32,491 nucleotides of DNA from Candidatus Multiplicimicrobium inquinatum (GCA_002344825.1 DDUN01000055.1:45388-77878), one strand, 5' to 3'. Positions 23,089 through 31,775 are shown, numbered from the stretch's first letter. Notes: a model not told the origin generated them from the letters alone. Made by a program: numbers and translations.

Positions 23089-24105
23089 TTATTCTCCGGC
23101 GCTTTCGGTTACTACCGGAGCCGCTTCACCCGGAAGTGAATGAAAAGAAGTAATGTGCTCCCGTAGCTCGGCAAAACTCATGCTGCGGTGAAGTTTATCC
23201 CGAAGACGGTGAACGCCGGGTTGATTTTTAAAATACCAGCAAGCGATTCTGCGCGACTTCATGAGCCCCGACCGCGGGTCTTCCGTTTGTTCCTCAAGTT
23301 CTAAGTGCCGCAAAGCCGCTTTTTTTAAATCATCCAGGCCCGGCTGAAACAAGGGAAGTTGATTCATGGCGTTTTCAATGTTTTTGTAAAGCCATGGATT
23401 GCCGAGCGCTCCGCGGCCCACCATGACTCCGTCGCAGCCGGTGGTCGCGAGCATTTTTAGTGCGGCTTCGCCCGAAAAAACATCGCCGTTACCCCAGACA
23501 GGAATACTGACGGCTTGTTTTACGCGTGCAATGGCTTCCCAGTCCGCGATACCGGTATAACCTTGCTTGCGTGTTCGTCCGTGAACCGCGACGGCTGAAA
23601 ATCCGGCGTCTTCCGCGTGCTTCGCGATAATCGCTGCTTCTTTTCCGCTGCCGTCCTCGAAGCCGAGGCGCATTTTTACAGTGACGGGAATTTTCTTTAT
23701 TTTTTTCATCACCGCGTGAAAAATGGCTTTTGCCTTCTCGGGTTCTTTGAGAAGGGCGGAGCCGCCGCCCGGACTGGTAATTTTGGGAACGGGGCAGCCA
23801 AGATTCAAATCAAGTAAATCAAACCCCATCCCCTCGATCATTTCTGCCGCGTTAGCCATGACATCGGCATTGCATCCGACCAATTGTGCTCCAAGGGGCC
23901 GATCCGTCTCCGCGGTTTTAAGCAGGTCGGCAGTTTTGCGGCTTTCGCGGACAAGGGCTTCCGATGAGACCATTTCCAAAAATGCGAATTCCATGCCGTA
24001 TTCCCGCGCTAAAAGCCGAAATGCGAGATCCGTGCATCCCGCCATGGGGGATTGAATGACCCGCTTGGTCAGCCGCAAGTTTTTAAGGTTAATCGGTTTA
24101 TTCAT
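23089..24105 (-). CDS. dus: tRNA-dihydrouridine synthase
   Basis: FMN-dependent enzyme that reduces uridines in the tRNA D-loop or nearby. It has the TIM-barrel and helical domain layout at 338 residues. Family motifs: QSPMAGCTDLAFRLLA, LGAQLVGCNADVMANAA, LLDLNLGCPVPKITSPGGGS, AVAVHGRTRKQGYTG, PVWGNGDVFSGEAAL and DGVMVGRGALGNPWLY. It resembles the DusB-type group most, but I cannot fix the subfamily. The ATG ending at 24105 has no Shine-Dalgarno; GATAAT lies 6 bases upstream, suggesting a leaderless transcript. Confidence 0.95.
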   Translation of the reverse strand: MNKPINLKNLRLTKRVIQSPMAGCTDLAFRLLAREYGMEFAFLEMVSSEALVRESRKTADLLKTAETDRPLGAQLVGCNADVMANAAEMIEGMGFDLLDLNLGCPVPKITSPGGGSALLKEPEKAKAIFHAVMKKIKKIPVTVKMRLGFEDGSGKEAAIIAKHAEDAGFSAVAVHGRTRKQGYTGIADWEAIARVKQAVSIPVWGNGDVFSGEAALKMLATTGCDGVMVGRGALGNPWLYKNIENAMNQLPLFQPGLDDLKKAALRHLELEEQTEDPRSGLMKSRRIACWYFKNQPGVHRLRDKLHRSMSFAELREHITSFHSLPGEAAPVVTESAGE

Positions 24106-24111
24106 GGCGAC

Positions 24112-24139
24112 ATTATCGTCAAATGGCGGTCTTAAGCAA
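24112..24139 (-). promoter_or_regulatory. candidate promoter for dus (leaderless)
   Basis: Minus strand TTGCTT (24134-24139), 16-bp spacer, GATAAT (24112-24117), then 6 bases to the ATG. Confidence 0.45.
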
Positions 24140-24175
24140 GAAAGAACAGAAAATGAATGGAGTATGACTAATTGA

Positions 24176-24203
24176 TTGTCAGTTTATGATTTGAAGCTAT
24201 AAT
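24176..24203 (+). promoter_or_regulatory. strong sigma70-type promoter for the coiled-coil gene
   Basis: TTGTCA (24176-24181, 5 of 6), 16-bp spacer, TATAAT (24198-24203, 6 of 6). The predicted start near 24210 lies about 29 bases before the ATG chosen for the gene. Confidence 0.75.
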
Positions 24204-24238
24204 ACCCCTCGAAAATGTCCGCTTTATTTGGAGAAATT

Positions 24239-26395
24239 ATGTCATTAGATTCTAAGCCCGCAAACTCGTGGTGCGTCATTCTTCAAACCTTCCCGAAAAA
24301 GGTGAAAAAAGAGCTTGTAAGCGAGCTCGTTAAGGGATTTGGGTTGGATGAACAAGAAGCAAGCGACACGGTTGCAAATCTGCCTATCGTTTTAGTTGAC
24401 CAGCTGGCGCTTAATCAGGCCAAGTCCATCAAAGAAAAAATCGAGTTGGTCGGAGCTGAAATTGAAATTACCAATCACGATATTATTAAAAAGCAGTGCT
24501 ATCGGGTTGAATGGCCGGAAACTCCCAGTCTTCATTACTTTGAATTGAAAGCAGAGTTGCCCAAACCGGCGGACGTTCCGTTACCGGTCAAGCCTGCGGC
24601 CGTTGAGGCCGTCAAACCTAAAGAAGTTCCTGTGCTTCCCAAAGCCTTGTCTTCCGCGGAAGTTGCGCCGCAAAAGCCGACTGTTCCGCCCAAGCCGTTA
24701 GCGACACCGGTATCTACTTTTTCATTAGGGGGTAACGAAAAAAAATCTGAGCCCGTAAAAAAAGTAAAAAAGGCCTGGTTTCCTTTCTCATTGCGCGGCG
24801 ACAAAGACAAAAAATCTGATTTTAAACCGCCTGTTTCAGATATGACAACGCCATTGCCTGCTTCAAAAAAACCGGCATCGGCTGTTCCGTCGGCTAAGAC
24901 AGCGGCAAACACTCCTGCTGTTTCTGTTAACTCTGATTTAAAGCAAACGGAATGGCAGAAGAGAACACGCGAAATTCAAGAGCGCTTGGAGAAAATGGGC
25001 GCCTATGTTCCCGAAGCGGAAGTAAAGCCTAGTTCTCGTCTTAAGGAAAAAGTGGAAAATGTTTCGGAAGCTGTTGTGCCGGTTGAGAGTCAGCCTGAAA
25101 AAAAAGCAACGGCCAAGTCTCCTGCGCGAAATAAAGAAGTTGGTGAGTCAGCTCCTGTGAAAAAGGAAACCTCGTCTTTAGCGAAGTCCGCTCAGCCCGA
25201 GCCGATAGTTGCCTCCGCCGGTACTGTCAAACCCATCGTTGAAACAACCGATACGATTGCAAGCCAGTCAAATGATTTGCTTGGAAAAATTGAAAAACTA
25301 GAGCAAGAGCTTCTGCAGAAAAAAAAGAATCTTGAGGAAAAACACGCGGAAGTTGAACGCCGCCACAAAGATGTTGAATCGAAGCAGTCGCTGGTTGAAC
25401 AAAAGCATAAAGAAATTGAAGAAAAGCATTCTCTTTTGGAAAAGCGCGGTAAAGAGATTGATGCGAAACACGCTCAGGTTGAAGATGTGCGCAAGGTTGA
25501 ACTTACTTTTAGCGAAAAAGTGGAACAGCTTGAAAAAGCATTGAACGCGAAAGAGCAGCATTTAACCGAAAAACATTCTGAGCTTGAACAAAAATCAGAA
25601 AAAGAAAAGTCCCTTTCCGAAACTGTTTCTAATTTGGAAGCACGTCTGGCTGAGCAATCCGCTTCCGCGGAATCCGGTAAGCAGGAAATTGCCCGTTTGA
25701 CCGCGTTGTTAGATGAAACGGTTAAAGCGAAAGATCAAGAAATAGAGTCTTTTCAAAAGCGCATGCAGGAAATTGGACAAAAGTTTCAGGTTTTGGAGCA
25801 AGGTCTTTATGAGAAGCAGGATGAGATTGCGCGTAAGGATTCTGAGCTTCAGCAAAAAGAACAAAAGATTAAAGATTTACAAATTCAGTTAGCTGATTTG
25901 GATAATAAAGTGCAGGATGCGCAGTCTTCCGAAAAAGATAAAGATCAGCAAATTGCAAGTTTGAATGCCCGCGAAAAAGAACTTCTCAAAAAAGTGGAAA
26001 GCCTTGATAAAACATTGGTGGAGATGGGTGAGTCTTTAGGACAGCGCGATGAGTCGCTCCGGCAGCGCGATGAAGTTTTGGTCGCGCTTGAACGGCGTGT
26101 GCAAGATCTGGCTGAAAAGACAGGCAATCTTGAGACATTAAAAGAAGCCCATACGAAATTGGTTAACGAGCATGAAGATGTTGTCGGAAAATATGCGCGG
26201 CTCTCCGAAGAATATCGCCGCTTTAAAAGCAAAAGCGAGCGTAAAACCACTTCTCTGACGCGTGAAATGGGAGAGTGGGTGCGTAAGGTGGATCATCTTC
26301 GTCAGGGGCTGCAGAAGTTCAATCAAAACATTCTTCGTCCGGACGGTGCGGATGAGCAAGAATCGGATAGCGATTCAGCGCCGCCCTCGGCCTAA
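24239..26395 (+). CDS. long coiled-coil protein with an L7/L12 C-terminal-like N-domain
   Basis: 718 residues from the ATG at 24239, chosen because GGAG lies 5 bases before it; an upstream ATG at 24215 is only 11 bases after the -10 box. Residues about 8-75 look like the C-terminal domain of ribosomal protein L7/L12: a Phe-Pro-Lys-Lys-Val strand, LVKGFGLDEQEASDTVANLP, then IKEKIELVGAEIEITN. A Pro/Lys/Ala-rich disordered linker follows to about 340, then a heptad-type coiled coil rich in Glu, Lys and Gln to about 690, with internal repeats such as EEKHAEVERRHKDVE and GQRDESLRQRDEVL. There is no signal peptide. Function unknown; a ribosome-, polymer- or cytoskeleton-linked scaffold is possible. 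Confidence 0.85.
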   Translation: MSLDSKPANSWCVILQTFPKKVKKELVSELVKGFGLDEQEASDTVANLPIVLVDQLALNQAKSIKEKIELVGAEIEITNHDIIKKQCYRVEWPETPSLHYFELKAELPKPADVPLPVKPAAVEAVKPKEVPVLPKALSSAEVAPQKPTVPPKPLATPVSTFSLGGNEKKSEPVKKVKKAWFPFSLRGDKDKKSDFKPPVSDMTTPLPASKKPASAVPSAKTAANTPAVSVNSDLKQTEWQKRTREIQERLEKMGAYVPEAEVKPSSRLKEKVENVSEAVVPVESQPEKKATAKSPARNKEVGESAPVKKETSSLAKSAQPEPIVASAGTVKPIVETTDTIASQSNDLLGKIEKLEQELLQKKKNLEEKHAEVERRHKDVESKQSLVEQKHKEIEEKHSLLEKRGKEIDAKHAQVEDVRKVELTFSEKVEQLEKALNAKEQHLTEKHSELEQKSEKEKSLSETVSNLEARLAEQSASAESGKQEIARLTALLDETVKAKDQEIESFQKRMQEIGQKFQVLEQGLYEKQDEIARKDSELQQKEQKIKDLQIQLADLDNKVQDAQSSEKDKDQQIASLNAREKELLKKVESLDKTLVEMGESLGQRDESLRQRDEVLVALERRVQDLAEKTGNLETLKEAHTKLVNEHEDVVGKYARLSEEYRRFKSKSERKTTSLTREMGEWVRKVDHLRQGLQKFNQNILRPDGADEQESDSDSAPPSA

Positions 26396-26435
26396 AAACC
26401 TACCACGTTTAACCCAAGGGCGGTTTGGAATTGCC

Positions 26436-26464
26436 TTGACCTGATCTTGGCTTTCTGATAAAAA
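26436..26464 (+). promoter_or_regulatory. candidate promoter for the lipA gene run
   Basis: TTGACC (26436-26441), 17-bp spacer, TAAAAA (26459-26464), in the 109-base gap before lipA. It would start the cluster that runs to rdgB. Confidence 0.5.
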
Positions 26465-26504
26465 ACTGCCTCCATTCACAAGGCTTAAGTTCAAATTTAA
26501 CAAT

Positions 26505-27395
26505 ATGATACAGAATCGATTGCCAAGTTGGTTAAGACGCTCCATGCCTGTTTTTTCAGCTGAAAAAACACATGAAATTCTTGATCGGCACAAGCTCAAC
26601 ACGGTTTGCGAATCGGCCAAATGTCCGAACCGTAACGAGTGTTATTCCCATCAAACCGCGACATTCATGATTTTGGGCAATACGTGTACCCGCAGCTGCC
26701 GCTTTTGTAATGTGGCTACCGGAAAAGGCGAAGTGTTACAGCCGGATGAACCTTTGCGTGTCGCTCTTGCGGCAAAGCAATTGGGTTTGAAATATGTTGT
26801 TGTGACTTCAGTTGCCCGCGATGATTTGGCTGATGAGGGTGCCGCGCATTTTGCGGATACCGTGCTTTCTATTCGCCGTGAGATTCCGGGAGTTCAAATT
26901 GAAGTTTTAACCCCTGACTTCCATGCCCGTCCTGAGTTAATCAGTCAAATTGTTGCGGCGAAACCCGAGGTTTATAATCACAATTTGGAAACCGTTCGCC
27001 GTTTAACTCCGCAGGTGCGAGTTCAGGCAAAATATGACCGCTCGCTTGAAATGCTGAAACTGATTAAACAAATTGATCCTAAAATGACCACGAAAAGCGG
27101 ATTAATGCTTGGTCTTGGGGAAACGGAATCTGAATTGGATCAATCCTGCCAAGATTTAGTGGAGGCAGGAGTTAATATTTTAACTTTAGGTCAATATTTA
27201 AGGCCGAGTGCCGATCATCTTCCGGTGTCCGAATATGTTCACCCTGACCGTTTTTACGCGCTTGCGGAAAAATATGAGCGCATGGGATTTGACAAGGTTT
27301 TTGCGGGCCCGTATGTGCGCAGTTCTTATCATGCCGGAGAAACTTACAGTAAGGTTCTCGCGGCGGCACCTGCGGCGCAAGCCGCACCTATTTGA
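26505..27395 (+). CDS. lipA: lipoyl synthase
   Basis: Radical-SAM enzyme that inserts two sulfurs into the octanoyl group on lipoyl domains. The auxiliary 4Fe-4S cysteines are C35, C40 and C46 in CESAKCPNRNEC, the radical-SAM cysteines C61, C65 and C68 in CTRSCRFC, and the late RSSYHAGE supplies the conserved serine ligand. The length of 296 is normal. No clear Shine-Dalgarno precedes the ATG. It leads a tightly packed gene run: a lipoyl-domain-like gene starts 9 bases later. lipB, lplA and the 2-oxoacid dehydrogenase genes are not in the window. Confidence 0.97.
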   Translation: MIQNRLPSWLRRSMPVFSAEKTHEILDRHKLNTVCESAKCPNRNECYSHQTATFMILGNTCTRSCRFCNVATGKGEVLQPDEPLRVALAAKQLGLKYVVVTSVARDDLADEGAAHFADTVLSIRREIPGVQIEVLTPDFHARPELISQIVAAKPEVYNHNLETVRRLTPQVRVQAKYDRSLEMLKLIKQIDPKMTTKSGLMLGLGETESELDQSCQDLVEAGVNILTLGQYLRPSADHLPVSEYVHPDRFYALAEKYERMGFDKVFAGPYVRSSYHAGETYSKVLAAAPAAQAAPI

Positions 27396-27404
27396 GAGAC
27401 ATTT

Positions 27405-27650
27405 ATGAAAGAAGTTTTGTTATCCGGTTTACCGGTTAATATTGATGAAGCCCAGGTTCAAACTTGGTTTTATGAGGAGGGCGACGCGGTGAATGAAGGG
27501 GACGCGCTCGTTGAGCTTCAAATCAATGACTCGACGTTTACCTTGTCAGCGCCGTGTGCTGGAATATTGGCCGAAGTTTATTATGATGAAGGTGAAACTG
27601 TTGAGCGTGACGAAGTAATTTGTGCGATCGACACAGAAGACGCGGGATAA
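27405..27650 (+). CDS. biotinyl/lipoyl-domain-like protein lacking the acceptor lysine
   Basis: An 81-residue single-domain protein with the hammerhead fold of lipoyl/biotinyl domains: WFYEEGDAVNEGDALVELQ, APCAGILAEVYYDEGETVER, VICAID. In true lipoyl domains the hairpin between the halves carries D-K-A with the modified lysine; here the hairpin reads INDST, with N41-D42, so no lysine is available at or beside that place. K2 is the only lysine in the whole protein. It is placed 9 bases after lipA and 18 before an aminotransferase gene. GAGAG precedes its ATG. It could be a decoy, a LipA partner, or a structural domain. Confidence 0.88.
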   Translation: MKEVLLSGLPVNIDEAQVQTWFYEEGDAVNEGDALVELQINDSTFTLSAPCAGILAEVYYDEGETVERDEVICAIDTEDAG

Positions 27651-27668
27651 TCCGCGAGGAGAAAATTT

Positions 27669-28859
27669 GTGAAAATGTTGGAAGCTGACCGTTTAAAACA
27701 ATTGCCGCCGTATCTTTTTACCACCGTGGATGGCTGGAAAAAAGAAGTCGCGGCGAAGGGCATGGAAATTTTTGACTTCAGCATGGGAAACCCCGAGTTG
27801 CCGCCCGCCCCGCATGTGGTGCGAGCGCTTGAGAAGTCGCTTAAAATCAAAGATATCCATAAATATTCCAAACCGTTTTGGGAAATTGAGAAAAACTTCC
27901 GCAAAGCAATTGCGGCTTGGTATAAGAAAAAATTTAATGTCACTTTGGATCCGGACACCGAAGTTTTGCCTTTAATCGGTTCCAAAGAGGGTATTGCAAA
28001 TCTTGCGGTGGCTTTCTTAAACCCCGGTGATGTGGCTGTGATTCCTTCGCCCGCGTATCCGATCCACTTTAATAGTGTGATGATCAATGGCGGACAGCTT
28101 TACAATTTACCGCTTAAGGAAGAAGAAGGCTTTTTGCCGAACTTTGACGCGATTCCGAAGAAAATTGCCGACAAAACAAAACTCATGATTGTGTGCTATC
28201 CGCATAATCCGACCGCGGCAACTTGTGATCTCGCGTTTTTTAAGAAATGCGTGGCATGGGCCAGCAAACGTGAAATGATTTTTGTGAACGACCTCGCTTA
28301 TTCTGATTTCGTTTTTACGAAAGAAAAAGCCCCGAGCATTTTGCAGGTTCCGGGTGCCAAAGAGCGCTGTGTCGAGTTCCACACTTTTTCGAAATCATAC
28401 AGTCTGGCCGGCTGGCGGCTTGGATTCGCGGTTGGAAATTCCACGGTGCTGAAAGGTCTTTATAAGGCGAAAAGCTATGTTGATTTTGGCATTTTTCGCG
28501 GGCTTCAGTATGCCGCGACGCAGGCGCTGAATGGTCCTCAGGGATATGTGAAAAAGATCGTCGATATTTACAAAAAACGCGTGGATATTTTTGTGGATGG
28601 TCTTAACAAAGCAGGATGGACAACAACCAAGCCGAAAGCAACTTTTTATGTTTGGACCCGTATTCCTAAGGCCTATCGCCATCTCAACTCGATGCAGTTC
28701 ACCGAGCTTTTAGTTCGGAAAACCGGTGTTGCGGTTGCTCCCGGAACAGGCTTCGGAGAATTTGGCGAAGGGTATATCCGCTTTGCGCTTGTTCAAAATG
28801 AAGCCGTCATCCGTAAAGCGCTCAAGCAAATTGATCGGTTTTTGAACCCCACGAAGTGA
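27669..28859 (+). CDS. PLP-dependent class I aminotransferase (AlaC/DapL-like)
   Basis: Fold type I aminotransferase of 396 residues. Key residues: the cofactor-stacking region IGSKEGIANLAV, N180 in PHNPTAATC, D208 and Y211 in VNDLAYSDF, the Schiff-base lysine K242 in TFSKSYSLAGWRLGF, and a C-terminal Arg in GYIRFALV. The motifs are closest to the alanine-forming AlaC and LL-diaminopimelate aminotransferase groups; the substrate cannot be fixed. The neighbouring murI suggests cell-wall amino-acid supply but proves nothing. It starts with GTG; AGGAG at 27657-27661 is 7 bases upstream and an ATG 6 bases later would be too far. The stop overlaps the murI GTG start. Confidence 0.93.
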   Translation: MKMLEADRLKQLPPYLFTTVDGWKKEVAAKGMEIFDFSMGNPELPPAPHVVRALEKSLKIKDIHKYSKPFWEIEKNFRKAIAAWYKKKFNVTLDPDTEVLPLIGSKEGIANLAVAFLNPGDVAVIPSPAYPIHFNSVMINGGQLYNLPLKEEEGFLPNFDAIPKKIADKTKLMIVCYPHNPTAATCDLAFFKKCVAWASKREMIFVNDLAYSDFVFTKEKAPSILQVPGAKERCVEFHTFSKSYSLAGWRLGFAVGNSTVLKGLYKAKSYVDFGIFRGLQYAATQALNGPQGYVKKIVDIYKKRVDIFVDGLNKAGWTTTKPKATFYVWTRIPKAYRHLNSMQFTELLVRKTGVAVAPGTGFGEFGEGYIRFALVQNEAVIRKALKQIDRFLNPTK

Positions 28860-29677
28860 GCGGTTCCTTGAAACTTTCCGCCAGCCGCAACCCGATCGGA
28901 GTTTTTGATTCCGGTCTGGGCGGTTTGACGGTGGTGAAGCAAATTCGCCGTTTGCTCCCCAATGAAGACATCATTTATATTGGCGATTTAGCTTACCTTC
29001 CTTACGGCAATAAATCTCAGCGCCAAATTCAAGAACGCTCTTTGGCTTGCGCAAAGTTTTTACTTCAAAAAAAAGCAAAAGCCATTGTGATTGCCTGTAA
29101 TTCTGCCTCCGCTTACGCTTACCCTTATGTTAAGAGCCGTATCAAAGAACCGGTAATGAATGTAATCGACGCGGTGGTGGAAGATGCCGTCCGTTTTACG
29201 CAAAACAAACGTATTGGCGTGATTGCGACACAGGCAACCGTTCAAAGTTCGAGTTATGAAAAGAAGCTTTTGCGCGCAGGCGAAAAACTTTCATTTTTTC
29301 TCCGCGCCTGCCCGCTATTTGTTCCTTTGGTTGAAGAAGGTGAAATTCAGGGGCCGGTTGTTGAAAGTGTCGCCGCGAAATACTTACAACCGTTTAAATC
29401 TAAAAAAGTAGATACGCTTATTTTAGGCTGCACGCATTATCCGTTGATTCGCGGCGTTATTCAGCGAGAGATGGGGGATCGCGTCACTTTGGTGGATTCC
29501 GCCGAGCCCACCGCGTTCAAACTCAAAAAATTGCTTTTTAAAGAAAATCTGATCGCAAAACGCAAAGTCTCGGGAAGTTTAAAGGTTTTTGTCACGGATC
29601 ACGGCCGTAATTTTGTTAAAATCGGCAGTAAGTTTTTGGGCGAAGAAATTAAGAGTTTCAAGCTTGTCCGTGTATGA
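28856..29677 (+). CDS. murI: glutamate racemase
   Basis: Makes D-glutamate for peptidoglycan. The two-cysteine cofactor-free mechanism is visible: C81 in VIACNSASAYAY and C191 in LILGCTHYPLI, with GVFDSGLGGLTVV (D18/S19) near the N-terminus and YIGDLAYLPYGNKS. At 273 residues it is a normal size. The GTG start overlaps the aminotransferase stop as GTGA, and the murI stop overlaps the queC start as ATGA, so the genes are probably translationally coupled. This gene is the best evidence in the window for a peptidoglycan wall. Confidence 0.96.
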   Translation: MSGSLKLSASRNPIGVFDSGLGGLTVVKQIRRLLPNEDIIYIGDLAYLPYGNKSQRQIQERSLACAKFLLQKKAKAIVIACNSASAYAYPYVKSRIKEPVMNVIDAVVEDAVRFTQNKRIGVIATQATVQSSSYEKKLLRAGEKLSFFLRACPLFVPLVEEGEIQGPVVESVAAKYLQPFKSKKVDTLILGCTHYPLIRGVIQREMGDRVTLVDSAEPTAFKLKKLLFKENLIAKRKVSGSLKVFVTDHGRNFVKIGSKFLGEEIKSFKLVRV

Positions 29678-30342
29678 AGAAAAAAGTTATCTGCTTACTT
29701 TCCGGTGGGTTGGATTCCGCGGTTTGTGCGTATGAAGCGCACCGGCTTGGCTACGAAGTTATCGGTCTTAACCTGAATTACGGTCAGCGTCATTTCAAAG
29801 AAATTCTTTCCGCGCGCGCGATCGCGAAATCTTTAAAGATCAAACTCTATGAAGTTGATTTTCAAATGCCCTGGCGCGGCAGTTCATTAACGGACAAGAA
29901 AATGGCCTTTCATGATGCCGCGAGCGTCAAACAAATCTCCAAGCGTATCCCGAATACTTATGTTCCCGCGAGAAACAGTGTTTTTTTGGCTTTAGCGGCT
30001 TCCTGTGCCGAAGCGGAGTCCGCAGTCGGAATTTTTATCGGTGCCAATGCCGTGGATTACAGCGGTTATCCTGATTGCCGCCCCAAGTATTTAAAATCAT
30101 TCGAACGGATGATGAAATTAGGCACGAAAGCCGGCATCGAGGGCAAAGCGATTCAGATTTTCGCGCCGTTACTAAGACTTTCCAAAGAAGAGATCATTCT
30201 TAAGGCCATTCAGTTGGGTGTTCCGCTCAAGAAAACATGGTCGTGTTACCGCGGCGGCATCAAACCTTGCGGTCGTTGTGATTCTTGTTTGTTGCGTGCC
30301 AAAGGCTTTGAGAAAGCGGCTGTGAAGGATCCGACCCTATGA
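29674..30342 (+). CDS. queC: 7-cyano-7-deazaguanine synthase QueC
   Basis: Converts 7-carboxy-7-deazaguanine to preQ0 with ATP and ammonia, in queuosine synthesis. It has the PP-loop LLSGGLDSAV near residues 8-17, NLNYGQRHFKEI, VPARNSVFLALAAS, and the zinc-binding cysteines in CYRGGIKPCGRCDSC. At 222 residues it has the usual size. ATGA overlaps at both ends link it to murI and queE. It acts directly after QueE in the pathway; queD, queF and folE are not in the window. Confidence 0.97.
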   Translation: MKKKVICLLSGGLDSAVCAYEAHRLGYEVIGLNLNYGQRHFKEILSARAIAKSLKIKLYEVDFQMPWRGSSLTDKKMAFHDAASVKQISKRIPNTYVPARNSVFLALAASCAEAESAVGIFIGANAVDYSGYPDCRPKYLKSFERMMKLGTKAGIEGKAIQIFAPLLRLSKEEIILKAIQLGVPLKKTWSCYRGGIKPCGRCDSCLLRAKGFEKAAVKDPTL

Positions 30343-31052
30343 AGATTCCCGCAACCGCAACAGAAGCCCGGATTACGGAAATCTTTTCATCCCTGCAGGG
30401 AGAAGGCCCCTACGCCGGCTCGAAGCATATTTTTATTCGTTTTGAAGAATGCCACATGCACTGCACCTACTGTGATGAGATTCATAAGGTAGGCAGCCCT
30501 TGGACACTGGATCGGGTTATCGGCGAAGTGAGTCGGCTTGAAAAAGAGTTTGGCCCGCATTTGCATGTGAGTTTAACGGGCGGAGAGCCGCTTCTTTATT
30601 TGCCTTTTATCAAGCCCTTGATGAAAGAGCTGAAGCGTTTAAATTTTCAAACTTACTTAGAGACGAGCGGAGTTTTGTGGCGTGCGTTGGAAGAGGTGCT
30701 TGAAGATTGCCAGATTATTGCCATGGATTTAAAACCCGCGAGTGTTACCAAAGAAAAATCTTACCTGGAAGATCACCGTAAATTCTTAAAGTCAGCGTTA
30801 ACCCGTGAAACCTTTTTAAAAATGGTTGTTTCCCAAGAAATCGATTACCAAGAGTATGATGCGTTGGTTAAAATGGCGGCTGAAATTAATCCGTCGCTGA
30901 CACTTTATTTACAGCCCGTGACGGCGAAAAAAGAAGGGCATGATGACCCTGAGTTGATGCGGATGCTTTCAGAGTTACAGCGCCGCGGGCAAGCTTGGAT
31001 TAAAGATATTCGGATTGGATTGCGTTTACATCGGCTTTTAAATATTCGCTAA
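30339..31052 (+). CDS. queE: 7-carboxy-7-deazaguanine synthase QueE
   Basis: Radical-SAM enzyme that contracts the ring of 6-carboxytetrahydropterin. The substrate signature SLQGEGPYAGSKHIFIRF is followed by the cluster cysteines C38, C42 and C45 in CHMHCTYCD (the ordinary CxxxCxxC form), then HVSLTGGEPLLY. The length is 237 residues. The start overlaps the queC stop. The RNase PH gene follows after 9 bases with AAGGAG before it. Confidence 0.95.
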   Translation: MKIPATATEARITEIFSSLQGEGPYAGSKHIFIRFEECHMHCTYCDEIHKVGSPWTLDRVIGEVSRLEKEFGPHLHVSLTGGEPLLYLPFIKPLMKELKRLNFQTYLETSGVLWRALEEVLEDCQIIAMDLKPASVTKEKSYLEDHRKFLKSALTRETFLKMVVSQEIDYQEYDALVKMAAEINPSLTLYLQPVTAKKEGHDDPELMRMLSELQRRGQAWIKDIRIGLRLHRLLNIR

Positions 31053-31061
31053 GGAGAAAAC

Positions 31062-31775
31062 ATGAAACGATCGGACGGACGTACACCTTCGCAACTTCGG
31101 CCTGTAAAAATGAAGCCCGGCTATTTGAAAAAAGCCTCGGGCTCTTGTTTTATTCAAATGGGCGACACGCATGTGCTTTGCACAGCTTCAGTAGAAAACT
31201 CAGTCCCCGGTTTTTTGAGAGGCAAGGGAAAAGGCTGGGTTACTGCGGAGTACGGCATGCTGCCGGGCTCAAGCGATCAGCGTATTACCCGTGAAGCCGC
31301 CAAAGGCAAGCAATCCGGCCGCACACAGGAAATTCAGCGATTGATCGGCCGCAGTTTGCGCGCCGTGATTGATTTGGAGAAACTCGGTGAACGCAGTATT
31401 TTGATGGATGCGGATGTGATTCAGGCCGATGGCGGAACCCGTACTGCGGCGATTACGGGCTGTTTCGTTGCGCTCAAAATGGCAGTCGATAAACTTTTGA
31501 AAAGCGGAGAACTTACGGAGAATCCTATCCGTGATTATGTTGCCGCTGTGAGCGTCGGAATTGTCAATGAAGCACCTTTGCTTGATCTTTGCTATGTTGA
31601 AGATTCCGCCGCGGAAGTGGATATGAATGTGGTGATGACCGGCTCCGGTAAATTTGTTGAAGTTCAGGGCACTGCGGAATCCGCGCCGTTTTCCGAAAAA
31701 GAAATGGCGTCGCTGATTAAGCACGCTAAAAAAGGGATAGCGTATTTGATTCGCCTTCAGAAAAAAATAGCCTGA
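31062..31775 (+). CDS. rph: ribonuclease PH
   Basis: Phosphate-dependent 3' exonuclease that trims tRNA precursors. It is a full single-domain protein of 237 residues with MKRSDGRTPSQLRPV at the N-terminus, VTAEYGMLPGSSDQR, the phosphate-binding region SGRTQEIQRLIGRSLRA, and DADVIQADGGTRTAAITG in the catalytic region. AAGGAG lies just before the ATG. rdgB follows after 1 base, the common rph-rdgB pairing. The C-terminus is intact, with no frameshift of the kind known in E. coli K-12. Confidence 0.97.
   Translation: MKRSDGRTPSQLRPVKMKPGYLKKASGSCFIQMGDTHVLCTASVENSVPGFLRGKGKGWVTAEYGMLPGSSDQRITREAAKGKQSGRTQEIQRLIGRSLRAVIDLEKLGERSILMDADVIQADGGTRTAAITGCFVALKMAVDKLLKSGELTENPIRDYVAAVSVGIVNEAPLLDLCYVEDSAAEVDMNVVMTGSGKFVEVQGTAESAPFSEKEMASLIKHAKKGIAYLIRLQKKIA

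Noticed and set aside
27669..31052. A new biosynthetic cluster made of the aminotransferase, murI, queC and queE
   Set aside because: Each gene fits a known housekeeping path (D-glutamate, queuosine); the overlaps show cotranscription, not a new pathway.
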